A stretch of DNA of 64,000 bases from the NCBI GenBank assembly GCA_016508695.1, contig VNKQ01000001.1, positions 1 to 64,000 on the forward strand. The letters are read 5' to 3'. Below are positions 47,630-58,898 of this stretch, piece by piece. The notes under the pieces are model-generated. The model saw only the letters and a list, made by a program, of their open reading frames with translations, made no database searches and had not been told where the DNA came from. The position numbers and the translations under genes were made by a program. Position 1 is the first letter of the stretch. Every line of letters begins with the position of its first letter. The DNA comes from Hyphodiscus hymeniophilus (taxonomy: Eukaryota; Ascomycota; Leotiomycetes; Helotiales; Hyphodiscaceae).

Positions 47630-48120
47630 CCTCTAACCATTCGCTATCCTTATGTTCGTTTTGTTCTCGTATCAGTAAAGTCGCTCTACTGGCTCAAGTG
47701 CTACTTGGACACCTCGCATCTCGGTATCCATCTAGGCTACATAATCACGAGGGGCCTCATGTCTCTGCGCGTCCTCGTCTTTGATATCTTCTTCTACTCC
47801 ATTCGAATTTTAGCATCTCTTTTCTTGCAACTCCTTGAGTCTCTCGAGTTCTTCTTATACCATCTGCATAGCACTCTTCTTGGAACTTTTTGCCTTCGTC
47901 GATTATTTCAGCATGGGATATTGAGCATCATCTTGCAACTGGATTGGTTGATAAGGTAGTTTAAGATTTTCTGGCTTGACACTTCCCTGCGATCTTGCCA
48001 GATTTTCTGGCTTGACTCTTCCCTGCGATCTTGCCGAAGACACAGGCTCCGTTCTTGAAGAGAGGCTGTCGAGAGCATTATCGCGTCTATTTTTATTGTC
48101 CATTTGGCCATTACTCTACA
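47630..48120 (-). pseudogene. Helical-protein pseudogene with stops that fit C-to-T mutation
   Basis: On the minus strand a single frame reads NKNRRDNALDSLSSRTEPVS, two ARSQG-x-VKPENL repeats, LPYQPIQLQDDAQYPMLK, EELERLKELQEKRC, a Glu/Asp-rich piece and MDTEMRGVQVALEPVERLY. It is cut by stops at 47903-47905 (TAA), 47855-47857 (TAA), 47810-47812 (TAA), 47732-47734 (TAG) and a TGA after VERLY. TAA and TAG can come from CAA and CAG, and TGA from CGA, by one C-to-T change; CpA to TpA is the RIP signature. There is no frameshift over about 470 bp, so point mutation killed it. The protein family is not recognised. Confidence 0.5.
47964..48035. repeat. Two-copy 36-bp tandem repeat
   Basis: Copies at 47964-47999 and 48000-48035 differ at one position. 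On the minus strand each encodes a 12-residue ARSQG-x-VKPENL unit inside the pseudogene, so the repeat was in frame when the gene was alive. Confidence 0.92.
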
Positions 48121-48894
48121 AAGTAATAGCAAGAAAGGTTCGCTACACTACATAACTTTCTGAACATGCGTAGATTCTTAGTATTATAGCCATCAATTCG
48201 AGTGTTAATAATTTGGTGTAGGTATATAATATCACTTAATTTTATATTATGCAATAAGACCCAACAAGCAAGTCTGCAATCTCACCGAGAATGGCCGTGT
48301 TAGATTGGTGTGTGTCTTTGAATTCAAGGGTTTTAATCAATAGATTTTCCTCTTGTTCAGTATAATACATGGCACCATACTAACTGGCAGTATCTGTTCT
48401 GTTTGCTCAATGCTCAGCATTTGTCAAGTCAAGCACATCAATTTATCTCGTTGTAAGGCGTACGAGTAGAGCTTACCACGAACATATACTGATAGACTTA
48501 CATGATTCAAGCTTATGGCTTATGACTAAGTCCTGCTAGAAGAACTACTGGATAAATCATGTTTACTAAGTTAGTCACTTACATTACAGTAGTCACAACA
48601 TTGTTTAGACTTTTGGTTTTTAGTCTAAGTTACTGGGCATCATAGAAACAATCGACTTATATAAACTCCTGTTGTCCCGGAGGTGTGCTACTATAGTCAG
48701 TATAATGGTAGAAGCTCTCATAGTCGATGGGTAAACACTAAGTCATAGCTCTTTACTTAAAATTTATCCTTATAAGTCATTATGTTTCGGGGCCTGCACC
48801 CATTACTAATTGATTAAACAACTTAGAGTTAATAACCCAGCAAGATGAGTTAGAAGCTCATCAATCAGGTCATATGCTCTCTTACATTTTAGTC

Positions 48895-49745
48895 TAGTGA
48901 AAAGATCAGACCTTTGTCCAATCCCAGTCCTCCCTTGTACAATGTCTCCCAGCCTTCTCCAAGTGACCCACTCCATTCCTTCGTCCCAAACCATATCCAG
49001 CCAATTCACTATGCCGATTTTCTTGAATACCAACCAGTCTCTGTGGAGTTCTTGAGAATATGTTTTCTGCTCCAAAATCTTCAATGTCTGTTCTCACACA
49101 CTTAAAGCATTAAATACTATTGCGACTTTTTTGGGTTCGGGCCAAGAACCTCTCTTTTGCCTTCTCTAGGCTATCTGGAACCACCTCCCCTCCCATAATT
49201 AGCTGTACAACGTCACTATTATATTGCGCAATTTGGGTTCCCACCTTTTAGCAGCGCCTTCTCTGGAGCCAAACTTGCAGAGTGTCACTTTTGAATCTGC
49301 GTTCGACCCGTTCAAGGTCCAGGTCACCCAAGTCAGCGTCATACGTCAACACCTGGTTGTAAAAGCCTCTTCCGAACGAGAAGGCTCTGGATTCCGCGGT
49401 CCCAATTCCAACTACCGTCAGCGGTCTCATGCTTGCCGGACGATTGTTTTTCAGCAGCCATGCTAGTGCGAGTGCGGGTTTCTCGCTATCGGCAAACACG
49501 AGTACAATGGACTTCTTATCAAGATTCCCCTTTTCAAGAGTCCAGCCATCCTCGACAGAGACTAGGTGGACGAACTTAGTATGATCACAAGGGAAAACAA
49601 ACCGGTTTATCAAATACTTGTGGTGAAAAATATCTGGAGAAGAGTGTCATATGCTTGCATCTCCTTCTGTTTGTCCCTAGGTCTAGCGGTGATTCAAGGG
49701 CGTACTGGTTGTAGAGCGACATGGCGCTTTTACAATGCTTGCTGA
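48895..49745 (-). pseudogene. DUF2855-like gene relic
   Basis: Minus-strand pieces in order and in alternating frames are MSLYNQYALES (about 49700), KEMQAYDTLLQIFFTTS, LINRFVFP (frameshift before it), TLEKGNLDKKSIVLVFADSE, RPLTVVGIGTAESRAFSFGR, FYNQVLTYDADLGDLDLERV and, in another frame, KFGSREGAAKRWEPKL. The strand-loop-strand with VGIG and the FYNQVLTYDAD stretch match my memory of the fungal DUF2855 family, whose function is unknown. Frames containing LDMVWDEGMEWVTW and EDWDWTKV at 48900-49080 could be its C-terminus, but this part is weaker. At least three frameshifts make it non-functional. Confidence 0.55.
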
Positions 49746-50820
49746 CATCAACACTTGGCTAAGACCTCGATTGGAGAAAAATTATCCTCTTTGAAATTAG
49801 TAGCACAGCAGTCTCTGATTTGCCGTAATGGACCTGAAATCCCGTCGGCGCTAAATAAAGACCTCAGTTCGGATAACTCTCTATATATCTCCGCCAACGG
49901 AAAAAAACGTTCTCCTCATTAGAGCCAACGGTTATATAGGCAGCCACGTTCTTCCAACTCTTCCGCTCTAGAAGGTCTCCATCACTATAGCTATACCATC
50001 CGAGTCACAATTCCTACGAGCCCTCGCAAAATTGCCGAACTACGCATATTAACTCTCCTTTACTCTTGCGCCCGATATTGCAATCTGTAAACGGGGTTAA
50101 TATAACCTTCTTATATACAATATTAGTTAACATTACTAGTACTATAACTACAAGATACTTAGAAATACAGTTATACACCTGTATAGAAATAGACGGGAAT
50201 CCTGTCATATACAAGATATAGTAATTATAACTAATGCTCTCAATTTGGTATACTAAGCAAGTAAGAAATATATAAAAAAAGAATTAAAGTTACTTATTTT
50301 TATCTAAAAGTAAGCTTTAGCCTTATAGATTTACTTATTGGTTATAGGCTTAGTAATCGAACTGTGTTTAAACTAAACCTAACTCGAGTCCAAATTAGAT
50401 TTAACTTTCTCTTAAACTGGGTTTAGCCTTTTTTGACTTTAGTTTAACTTTTATTTAAATTAATAATAATTTACTTTAGTTGAAAACTCTTATCCGACTT
50501 AAGTCTAAGGCCCTTTTAAGTAATTATATATTAGAGTAAATTACTACCTTATAAATCGACGCTAGCTTATTATTTCTAAACCCTCTTTATAAATTAAGTT
50601 TACTTAAACAAACCAATAGATTTTAATAAATTATATACTGGTTTTAGGCTTAGTAGTCAAATCGACTTTAAACCAGGTTCAACCTTTTCTCAAACCAGGT
50701 TTAAACCGGGTTTAACTTTTTTTCAAACTAGGTTCAAACCAGGTTCAACCTTTTCTCAAACTAGGTTTAACTTTTACTCAAATCAGTGATAAATCGGTTT
50801 AGCCTAAAACTTATAGGGTA
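49746..50820. other. Transition into the AT-rich block
   Basis: GC content falls sharply after about 50,000. From about 50,380 to 50,800 there are irregular repeats of an AAACCAGGTTCAACCTTTTC-like unit with many variants, giving a satellite-like texture. No gene. Confidence 0.55.
50660..50800. repeat. Degenerate AAACCAGGTT satellite-like repeat
   Basis: Several units of AAACCAGGTTCAACCTTTTC and AAACCGGGTTTAACTTTTT-type sequence follow each other on the plus strand with C/T variation at many sites. Similar sequence is scattered from 50,380 onward. Origin unknown. Confidence 0.6.
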
Positions 50821-50821
50821 A

Positions 50822-52226
50822 TATCCCTCTTGAATTACTTAAATAAAGTCTTTAAACGTATATTAACTAGGCGCTTAAGTTATTTAGCTAAAATTACTAA
50901 GCTTCTAAACCCTACTTAAATAGGGTCTAAGCTATATAAATTAGCTATCAACGCTACTTTAATTCTAAAAAACCAAATAAAAGTAAATAAGGCAAATAAG
51001 CTAAAGACTAGTATTCTATTCTTTAATATAAAGGGAGCTTTTAATTATATATTTAAAAATAGGCTTATTTAAATACTAGTAAATCTAAAACTTCTTAAGA
51101 GCCTTATATATTAGATTAAATTGTTTTTAAAAAATTATATTCTTAGATTAGCCTTTAATAGCGATATTAAAGAATTTAAGCCTATTAATACAGGAATTCC
51201 CTAAGGGAGTCCTATATCGCCTATCTTGTTTTTAATATATATTAAGGACTTATTTAAGTTAAATTCGATTATTTACTTTTCTTATAGGGACGGGCTAGTT
51301 CAACTTACTTCCCGGCTAATTTAACTTGTCTAACTCTACTTATAGGTATATATTTTAGGAAGCTTCCCCTACTATACTAATTAGTATGCGCGCAAGAGTA
51401 CGCGATATATACTATTATGCTAACTTATTAAAATTATAATCCGGATCTAACTTATACTCCCCTATCTTATATATAACCTTTAACCCTTCCCCTTTAATTA
51501 CCTTTTCTTATAATATACTACTTATAACTATCGCTACGTCTTTAAGGCAATATATATAAAAGAAATCCCGCCTATATACCCCCTTTCCCTTAATATACTA
51601 GCCTTAAGGTCGGTTTAAACCGCTATAAGTAAGAGAGGGCCGCAAGTATTGAGTAGTTTTATCTTAAAGGCTAAAGGTTAAAGGCTAAAGAAATAAGGAT
51701 ATATTATATAGTTGTTTATAGTATATAGGTTAGCCTTATATGCGTATATAAATTAGTATAAGTAAGCGAGGTAGTTAAGTATACCCCCGAAAAGTTAAAT
51801 TAGCCGGGAAGCAAGTTGAAATAGCCCGTCCCTTCTTATATAGACAATATAGCCTTAATAGCGTTATTTAAAAGCTTTAAGACAAATATAAGTATATTAG
51901 AAAGAAAAGCTAAAGCTACAATTAACCTAAGTATAAAGTATTTAATTAAATTCAATAAAGATAAGACCGAATTAATTTACTTTTATAATAGGAAAAAGAA
52001 TACTTTAAGCCTAAAACTACCTAATAAAAGTATTATAGCTCTTAATAAGGTAATTTGAAACTAAGTATATATTTTGACTTAAACCTTAAATTTAAAGAGT
52101 ATATAGTAATTAGAACCTCTCTAGCTAAATAAGCGTTTTATAGGCTAAATAGACTTATAAATATAAAAAGGGGGTTCTCTCCCTTTGCGACTAGACAATT
52201 ATACCTAGCTTATATTACTAGTATAG
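50822..52226 (+). mobile_element. RIP-mutated LINE-type reverse transcriptase relic
   Basis: Ignoring stops, the plus strand reads as a non-LTR reverse transcriptase: VISLLNYL then LKRILTRRLSYLAKITKLL, LFFNIKGAFNYIFKNRL, INTGIP-stop-GSPISPILFL (the PQGSP motif with CAA changed to TAA), LNSIIYFSY and, after a 546-bp inserted element, IDNIALIALFKSFKTN (the YIDD motif with Asp changed to Asn). Further on come YLIKFNKDKTELIYF and GFSPFATRQLYLAYITSI, the usual C-terminal landmark of Tad/I-type elements. Stops and D-to-N changes fit C-to-T and G-to-A mutation. The 5' end and any endonuclease domain were not found. Dead. Confidence 0.75.
51287..51832. mobile_element. Inverted-repeat element A1, 8-bp TSD, inside the reverse transcriptase
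   Basis: Ends are inverted repeats starting GGGACGGGCTA and continuing TTCAACTT, CTTCCCGGCTAATTTAACTT. The 8-bp duplication TTCTTATA occurs at 51279-51286 and 51833-51840 exactly. The 546-bp interior has no ORF and shares ATATACTATTATACTAACTTA-like sequence with A2 and with the host element D. It is a non-autonomous DNA transposon; hAT and Mutator-like superfamilies both allow this duplication length. Confidence 0.85.
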
Positions 52227-52940
52227 TTTTAGCTGGGAGGCAAGTTGTTATAGCCCGTCCCTTAATATTCTAATTAAAATATAAGAAATAATAGAAATAA
52301 AAAAGATATCCCTATATAAGGGGCTCTTACTACCCCCTAACCCTTTAAAAACTAACTCTAACTATTAACTCTAACCCCTTATATTTTTGTAGAGAAAGTA
52401 TCTCTAGGTATATACCTTTTTAAGTATATAATAGGTATACCCCCTAAGATTTAAAATAGCCGGCATTAGAGTTGAAATAGCTTATCCCTATATAAAACAC
52501 TAAAAGTAAGCTAATCAAAGATTTAAGGGAATTATTTAAGATGATATTTAAAAAACGCATTAAGCGTATTTTAGCTAGTATAATCCTTAGTCGTAATACT
52601 TACTAATATTAGGTTTTTATTTATACTAAGTTCCTATTAATACTAGTACTATTAAGTTCTTATTAATGTTATTAAACTCTCATTAATAAGGTACTACTAT
52701 AAATACTATCAGAAATTAAGTACTTAATAAGATTTAATCCTTAACCCGACTTAAACTAAATTGAATTGACTAAGGTTGAATTTAAAGTTGTTTTGAGTTG
52801 CAACTAAACTAACTTAAGCCGGAACTAAATAGAATAGTATATTTATAATTCATATAGTTAATAACTTAAGTAAAACTCGGTTTTTAACTTTAATTAAGCT
52901 TAAGTTAAATTTGGGTTATATTGAATTTGACTTAAATTTA

Positions 52941-53257
52941 GGGTTAAGCTATTTCAACTCCACTAGTCTTCATTAGTAGTTTATACCTAGGTACTTATAT
53001 AAATTTAATAACTACTATATAAGAATATTAAAATTATTTATCTAAATATATTCTTTTTATTTATAAGATAAAGATATATAAGATATACTTATATAGGGGG
53101 CTCTCGCCGCCCCTTAGGGCCCCTGGAACTAGCCCTAACTATTACCCCTAATCTATTATATTTTAATAACGAAAGTATATTTAGGCATATACTTTTGTAA
53201 GTATACTTAGGTAGTGGAGTTGAAATAGCCGGGAGTAGAGTTAAAATAGCTTAACCC
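52941..53257. mobile_element. Inverted-repeat element B1
   Basis: Left end GGGTTAAGCTATTTCAACTC, right end complementary (GAGTTAAAATAGCTTAACCC). Flanks are TAAATTTA and TAAATTGA, a 7-of-8 target-site duplication. Length 317 bp. The interior resembles the sequence ending at 52488, which looks like another B copy whose left part is disturbed by the fragment ending at 52261. Confidence 0.7.
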
Positions 53258-54258
53258 TAAATTGAATTCAGACTAAATCTAACCCAACCTCAACCCAAAC
53301 CCAACTCGAGTATAACTGGATTCAAAATTTTGAAAACCTTAAACTTAATTTAAGCCTTATTTAAATCGGTCTTGAGCTCGATTTTATAACTAAGCGCTTA
53401 GCCTATAAGTATTATATACTATAGGGTTAAGCTATTTCAACTCTCTCCCGGCTATTTCAACTCTATTAGGTATACCTAATAAGTATATATATCTAGAGAT
53501 ACTTTCTCTCTTAAAATGTAATAGGTTATGGTTAATAATTAGGGTTAGTAATTAGGGCTACTTAGGGGCCCACTGCTAAGTGTTTGACCAGGGCTGGCCA
53601 TGTTTAATTTAGGCCTAAAGTGTATATTATATAAAAGTTAAGGTTTAACCCTAGTTAACCCGGGTTAACTGGGGTTAACTAAGTTTCACTAGGTTAGCAC
53701 TAGTTTAACCAAGGTTAATAGTAAGTCTAGCCTTATCTTATTTAGAGTCTACAACTAATGGTCACGTGACTTGTAAAATCACGTGATATTTTTCAAAAAC
53801 TTAGTATTTAAGTTAAATTACTACTTATATAAGTAAAGCTATATTAGTATATATTATAGGTTCTAATTATAACTTAAAATAAGCAATTTTAGTTAAGTTT
53901 ATATTTAAGGAAAGTGCGATTTAAGGTAACTTCCTTAATTATATTAAGTTTAAATTTTTCGATTAAGTTATACCTAGCCCAATTTCGACGCTAAAATTAA
54001 GCGAGTTGGAAACTCGGCCGAATTAGGAAAAACACTACTAGGGCGCCTAGATACTAACCTAAATAGTCTAGACTATATTAAAAAAGAATCCTAAAAAAAG
54101 AATTTTTTTTAATTTTTTTAAACCGGATTTAATCTCGGTTAACTTGATTAACTTAGTTTAACCCGTTTCGCAGATTAAACTTTAGAATTTTAAGGGACGA
54201 GCTATTTCAACTCTAATGCCGGCTATTTTAACTCTACTAGTCCCAGATCGTTTTTATA

Positions 54259-55139
54259 GGGACGGGCTATAACAACTTGCCTCCCGGCTAAAACAACTTT
54301 TCGGGGGTATACCTAACACCCTTGCTTAACTATAATAATTTGTATGCGCAAGTAAGGCTAAACTATATACCTTACTAAATATTAATATATTCTTATTATT
54401 CTTAACTTTGCCCTAGCCTTCAAAATAGAATCACTAAATACTTGCGGTCCTTCCTCCCCTTTAATTATATACGCCGACTTGCCTACTACAATTACTTTAA
54501 TTTATATGCATACTAAAGACAATAGTTACACACTATTTAAATACGATACTACTAAGACTCGAATTGTATTTACCTACGACTAGTATAGCAAGACTATAGT
54601 CTCACGACATATAGAGGTTTATAAGTCGAAAAAGCACGCAAGTCGAAGTAAGAAGTGTAATTATAAAATAAAGGCCCCTATAATCCTTAAGCGACCCAAG
54701 TCACTAGTCGGGCAAGTCTTTATAGTCTATTTAAGCCTAAATAAAGTAAGTTTTATTACCCTAGTAATAGCGTGGATAGTAGAAGAATATATTAATTAAT
54801 ATAAGCTAAGTATATAAAGGGAGATGGGTTATATAAGGGGGATTTCTTCTATATATAAAGACGATTGCCTTAAAGACGTAGCGATAATTATAAGAGATAT
54901 ATTATAAAGGCAAATAATATAAGAAGTTAAAGTTATAATAGTAGAACTTTTTAAGGGTTATATATAAGATAGGGAGTATAAGTTAAATCTAGATTATAAT
55001 AAGTTAATATAATAATATATATTATATACTCTTACGTATATACAAATTAGTATAGTAGAGGAAGCTTCCTAAATATATACCTATAAGTAGAGTTAACTAA
55101 GTTGTTTTAGCCGGGAGGCAGGTTATTATAGCCCGTCCC
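54259..55139. mobile_element. Inverted-repeat element C1, 881 bp, 8-bp TSD
   Basis: Left end GGGACGGGCTATAACAACTT followed by GCCTCCCGGCTAAAACAACTT; right end complementary. The 8-bp duplication TTTTTATA is exact (54251-54258 and 55140-55147). The interior keeps short islands of higher GC but no ORF. Confidence 0.85.
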
Positions 55140-55393
55140 TTTTTATACTTGTATACATCTAGTAAGCTTTACCTACTATATAAATTTGTATGCGCGCAAG
55201 AGTATATAATATATACTATTATACTAACTTATTAAAATTATAATCTAGATTTAACTTATATTTATTATCTTGTGTATAACCCTTAAAAGGTTTTATTACT
55301 ATAACTTTAACCTCTTGTATTACCTCTCTTTATAGTATATCTCTTATAACGACTATTATATCTTTAAGGCAATTGTCTTTATATATAAAAGAA

Positions 55394-56218
55394 GGGACGG
55401 GCTATAACAACTTGCCTTCCGGCTAAAATAACTTTTCGGGGGTATACTTAATACCCTCGCCTAACTATAGTAATTTGTATACGCAAGTAAGGCTAAACTA
55501 TATACCTTACTAAATATCAATATATCCTCATTATACTAGTAGAGTACTCTAAGTTACTTACAAGTAATCCCCCTCCCCTAGCTATTAGTATACGATTCGA
55601 TAGTTACTTGGCCTACCTTATTATTATATAATTTGAGAGCGCAAGTCTAATAGGGGAGTAATCTTACTAACTAATATATATCGTTACTAGTATTATAATA
55701 GGCCTGCAACTAATACTCTCGATCCCTTCCTTGTAATAGAAGTTTCAAGACCTATTCTTAACCCTATACGTATACGAGGGAAAGGTAGACCCCGTAGTAT
55801 ATTAGGAGAAGTACCACGTGTTGCGGAATTAAGTACGCGACAACTACCCTTAGTCTTTAAACTTCCCCCTCCTTAACCCCTATAATCCTTACGCGAAGGG
55901 AGAGGGGTTATATAGGGGGGATTTCTTCTATATATAAAGACGATTGCCTTAAAGACATAGCGATAATTATAAGAGATATATTATAAAGGCAAGTAATATA
56001 GAAAGTTAAAGTTATAGTAATAAAACCTTTTAAGAGTTATACGCAAGATAGAGAGTATAAGTTAAATCCGGATTATAATAAGTTAGTATAATAGTATATA
56101 TCGCATACTCTTGCGCGCATACAAATTAATATAGTGGGAGAAGCTTCCTAAATATATACCTGTGGGTAGGGTTAACTAAGTTGTTTTAGCCGGGAGGTAA
56201 GTTGTTATAGCCCGTCCC
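55394..56218. mobile_element. Inverted-repeat element C2, 825 bp, 8-bp TSD
   Basis: Termini match C1. The duplication TAAAAGAA is exact (55386-55393 and 56219-56226). Inside is a 57-codon frame resembling the end of a Mutator-like transposase, so C2 either derives from or captured part of an autonomous element. Confidence 0.85.
55706..55876 (+). pseudogene. Mutator-like transposase tail fragment
   Basis: An open stretch ending at TAA 55874-55876 contains NTLDPFLVIEVSRPILNPIR, then RGKGRPR and STRQLPLVFKLPPPP. A GKGRP motif followed by a Ser/Thr and Pro-ending tail is characteristic of Mutator-like transposase C-termini in fungi and plants. The catalytic region is absent here. A diverged inverted copy lies at about 56340-56740. 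Confidence 0.5.
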
Positions 56219-56339
56219 TAAAAGAAATCCCCCCTATATAATCCCTTTCCCTTTTTATATTTAACTTATATTAATCGATATACCCCTTTACTATTTATAC
56301 TATTATAAGGGTAATAGAACTATCTCGATTTAGCTTAGA

Positions 56340-56740
56340 ATAGATAATAAATACTAGTCTAGTAAGAGACTTGGGTTACTTAAAGATTATAAGGACTAAA
56401 GAAGGGGGTAGTTTAAAGACTAAGGGTAATCGTTAAGTACTCGATTTAGTAATATATAATACCCCTCTTAATATACTACGGGGTCTACCTTTTTCTTATA
56501 TATATATAGAGTTAAAAATAAGTCTTAAAACCTCTAATATAAAGAAGGGATTAAGAGTATTAATTATAGGCCTATTATAATACTAGTAACAATATATATT
56601 AGTTAGTAAGATTACTCTTCTATTAGATTTATACTCTTATATTATATAAAAATAAAGTAGGCTAAGTAACTATTAAATTATATACTAATAACTAGGGGGA
56701 GGGGAACTACTTATAAGTAACTTAATATACTCTAGGAGTA
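56340..56740 (-). pseudogene. Inverted, more decayed copy of the transposase tail
   Basis: The plus-strand text here (for example GTTTAAAGACTAAGGGTA and CTACGGGGTCTACCTTT) is the reverse complement of the C2 interior around 55780-55870, with additional C-to-T type differences. It lies outside C2, in the host element. Together they form a large imperfect inverted repeat. Confidence 0.6.
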
Positions 56741-57534
56741 TTTTCTCTAACGCAAAGCTATAAACTAATTAAAGAACTATAGCGAAGAGAGGTATATTAA
56801 CTTGTATTTTTAGCCGTAGTTTCTATTAAGCTAATATTGTTATTATACCTTAATATTACAAATCCCAGAAGTATTATAAGTATATAAAGACACTTCTTAG
56901 GTCTTTATTCCCTTATTACAAATATAACTTAAGTATTACGTAATAACTTTTAATAGGACTTGTAATAGTTACTTTAAAGTAATAGTATTAATTAACCTAA
57001 TATATAATAATCTTTTCTTTTTATAAGTGTAATCAGGTCCCTTTATAATAACTTATAGCTTAAAAAGAGAAAGTAACTCTTATTTCTTTTAACTTATTAT
57101 TACCTTACGGCCATTATATAAGTACTTAATACCCGATTAAGTAAGGCTTAACTAAGGCTTAACTAAGGTTTGACACGTGATTCAAAACCAACCCAAGCCA
57201 GGCTTAAGTAAGGCTCTAGTAAGACTTAAACCCAATTCTCGTAATAACTTCTAAGTAAGGCTTAAGCGCGATTTAAGGCTTTAATTAGGTTTAATTAAGA
57301 GTTAAGCCTAGCTTAATTATATATTAAATTAGATATTAATTCCCGCTCGATTTTTACTTAAGTAATACTTAAGTCAGAATTAATTTAAGTTTAATCCCGA
57401 GTTAAAGAAAGTAAGTATTAGTTATTAATTGTATATATACTCTTATTAAATTACAAGAAGTCTAGATTCTACTCGCAATATAAGAAGTACTCTCCCCCTA
57501 GTATTATATTATTATCTCTATTAGTATTACCTCT

Positions 57535-57588
57535 ATTATTACTTTTATTATTACTTTTATTATTACTTTTATTATTACTATTATTACT
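57535..57588. repeat. TTATTACTTTTA microsatellite
   Basis: Four to five imperfect units of a 12-bp AT-rich motif in tandem, ending before TACTATCGAGC. Probably a by-product of the extreme base composition. Confidence 0.8.
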
Positions 57589-58511
57589 ATCGAGCTATAG
57601 TCTATTAGAGAGTATAAGTAATATATAGTACTTCTTTATATTAAGTAAAAGTAGCCTAAATAGTATTAACCTATTTAACTTATATATACTTATACTTAGT
57701 ATAAAATCTATTACTTATAATTAATATAAATTTCGCGTAAGTATAAATATATATTGTTTCTCGTTAAATCGAATAACTACTATTAATTACTATATTTAAT
57801 ATAAGTATCTCCGATTATTATTTATATATAAGACGAAATCGCCTAGTTAAAAGGTTTACTAATAGTAATCTAATAAAGTAAATAATAATTACTAGTATTA
57901 CTTAACTCGAGTTTAATATAAGAAGATAATAATATTATAAATATTATAGTTAAAAAAGGCTATACAAATTATTTATAAGAAATTAAAAGAGGAATAAATT
58001 AATTAGATAATTAATATAGATTTCTAGACTAAATATATTACTTAGTATAATTATTTTACTCGCAAATACTAACTAATTATAAGATAAAGTATTCGCGTAA
58101 TACTTAGGGATAAAATAAATCCTTTTATACAAATACCGACTAATAAGTGTATTTTGTCTTCTTATAAGTTAATACTATTACTATTATTATTACTATTATC
58201 CTCCCCCTTATTATTAATTATAGCCTATTAGTCTTATCTCTCTATTAGAGATATAAAGCTATAAATAAGGCTAAGGTAATAAGTCCTAATATATTTAATT
58301 AAATTAGTTAAGTCTAAGAGACCTTTTTACTTACTAATAAATTCGAGATATAGCGTTATAGCGAAATTCTCTTTTGTAAATAAATATACTATAAGGTTAA
58401 AAGGCGCGGTAATATTTACTTATTCTTTTTAGCGGTTATACTTTACCTCTCTTATTAATACGTTTATATTTATAATATATATATATTTAAATATAGTATC
58501 TAATAAGTATT

Positions 58512-58890
58512 GGGACGGGCTATTTTAACTTGCTTCCCGGCTAATTTAACTTGTCTAACCCTACCTATAGGTGTATATCTAGGAAGCTTCCCCCACTATA
58601 CTAATTAGTATACGCGCAAGAGTACTCAATATATACTATTATACTAACTCATTAAAATTATAATCCGGATCTAACTTATACTCTCTATTTTATATATAAC
58701 CTTTAAACCCTTCCCCTTTAATTACCTTCTCTTGCAATATACTCCCTATAACTATCACTGCGTCTTTAAGGCAATCGTCTTTATAAGTCAGCCTTGTATA
58801 CGCATACAAATTAGTATGAGTAAGCGAGGTGGTTAGGTGTACCCCCGAAAAGTTGAATTAGCCAGGAAGCAAGTTGAAATAGCCCGTCCC
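58512..58890. mobile_element. Inverted-repeat element A2, 379 bp, 8-bp TSD
   Basis: Left end GGGACGGGCTATTTTAACTT, right end complementary (AAGTTGAAATAGCCCGTCCC). Duplication TAAGTATT versus TAAGTACT, one C/T difference that fits later C-to-T mutation. A shorter relative of A1 with the same subterminal GGAAGCTTCCCCCACTATAC-type sequence. Confidence 0.82.
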
Positions 58891-58898
58891 TAAGTACT

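Larger units (their letters stand above)
54194..57000. mobile_element. Larger host element D with two nested insertions (right end not found)
   Basis: Starts GGGACGAGCTATTTCAACTC and has A-like interior sequence at 55148-55393 and again from 56219. Elements C1 and C2 sit inside it, each with an exact 8-bp duplication, so D is older. Its right terminus is not visible; the end coordinate is arbitrary. It includes an inverted copy of a transposase-tail segment near 56340-56740. Confidence 0.5.

Noticed and set aside
47621..47959. Plus-strand frame of 112 codons rich in Leu and Phe
   Set aside because: Antisense to the coherent, stop-interrupted minus-strand protein; its hydrophobicity is the mirror of a Glu/Lys-rich coding strand.
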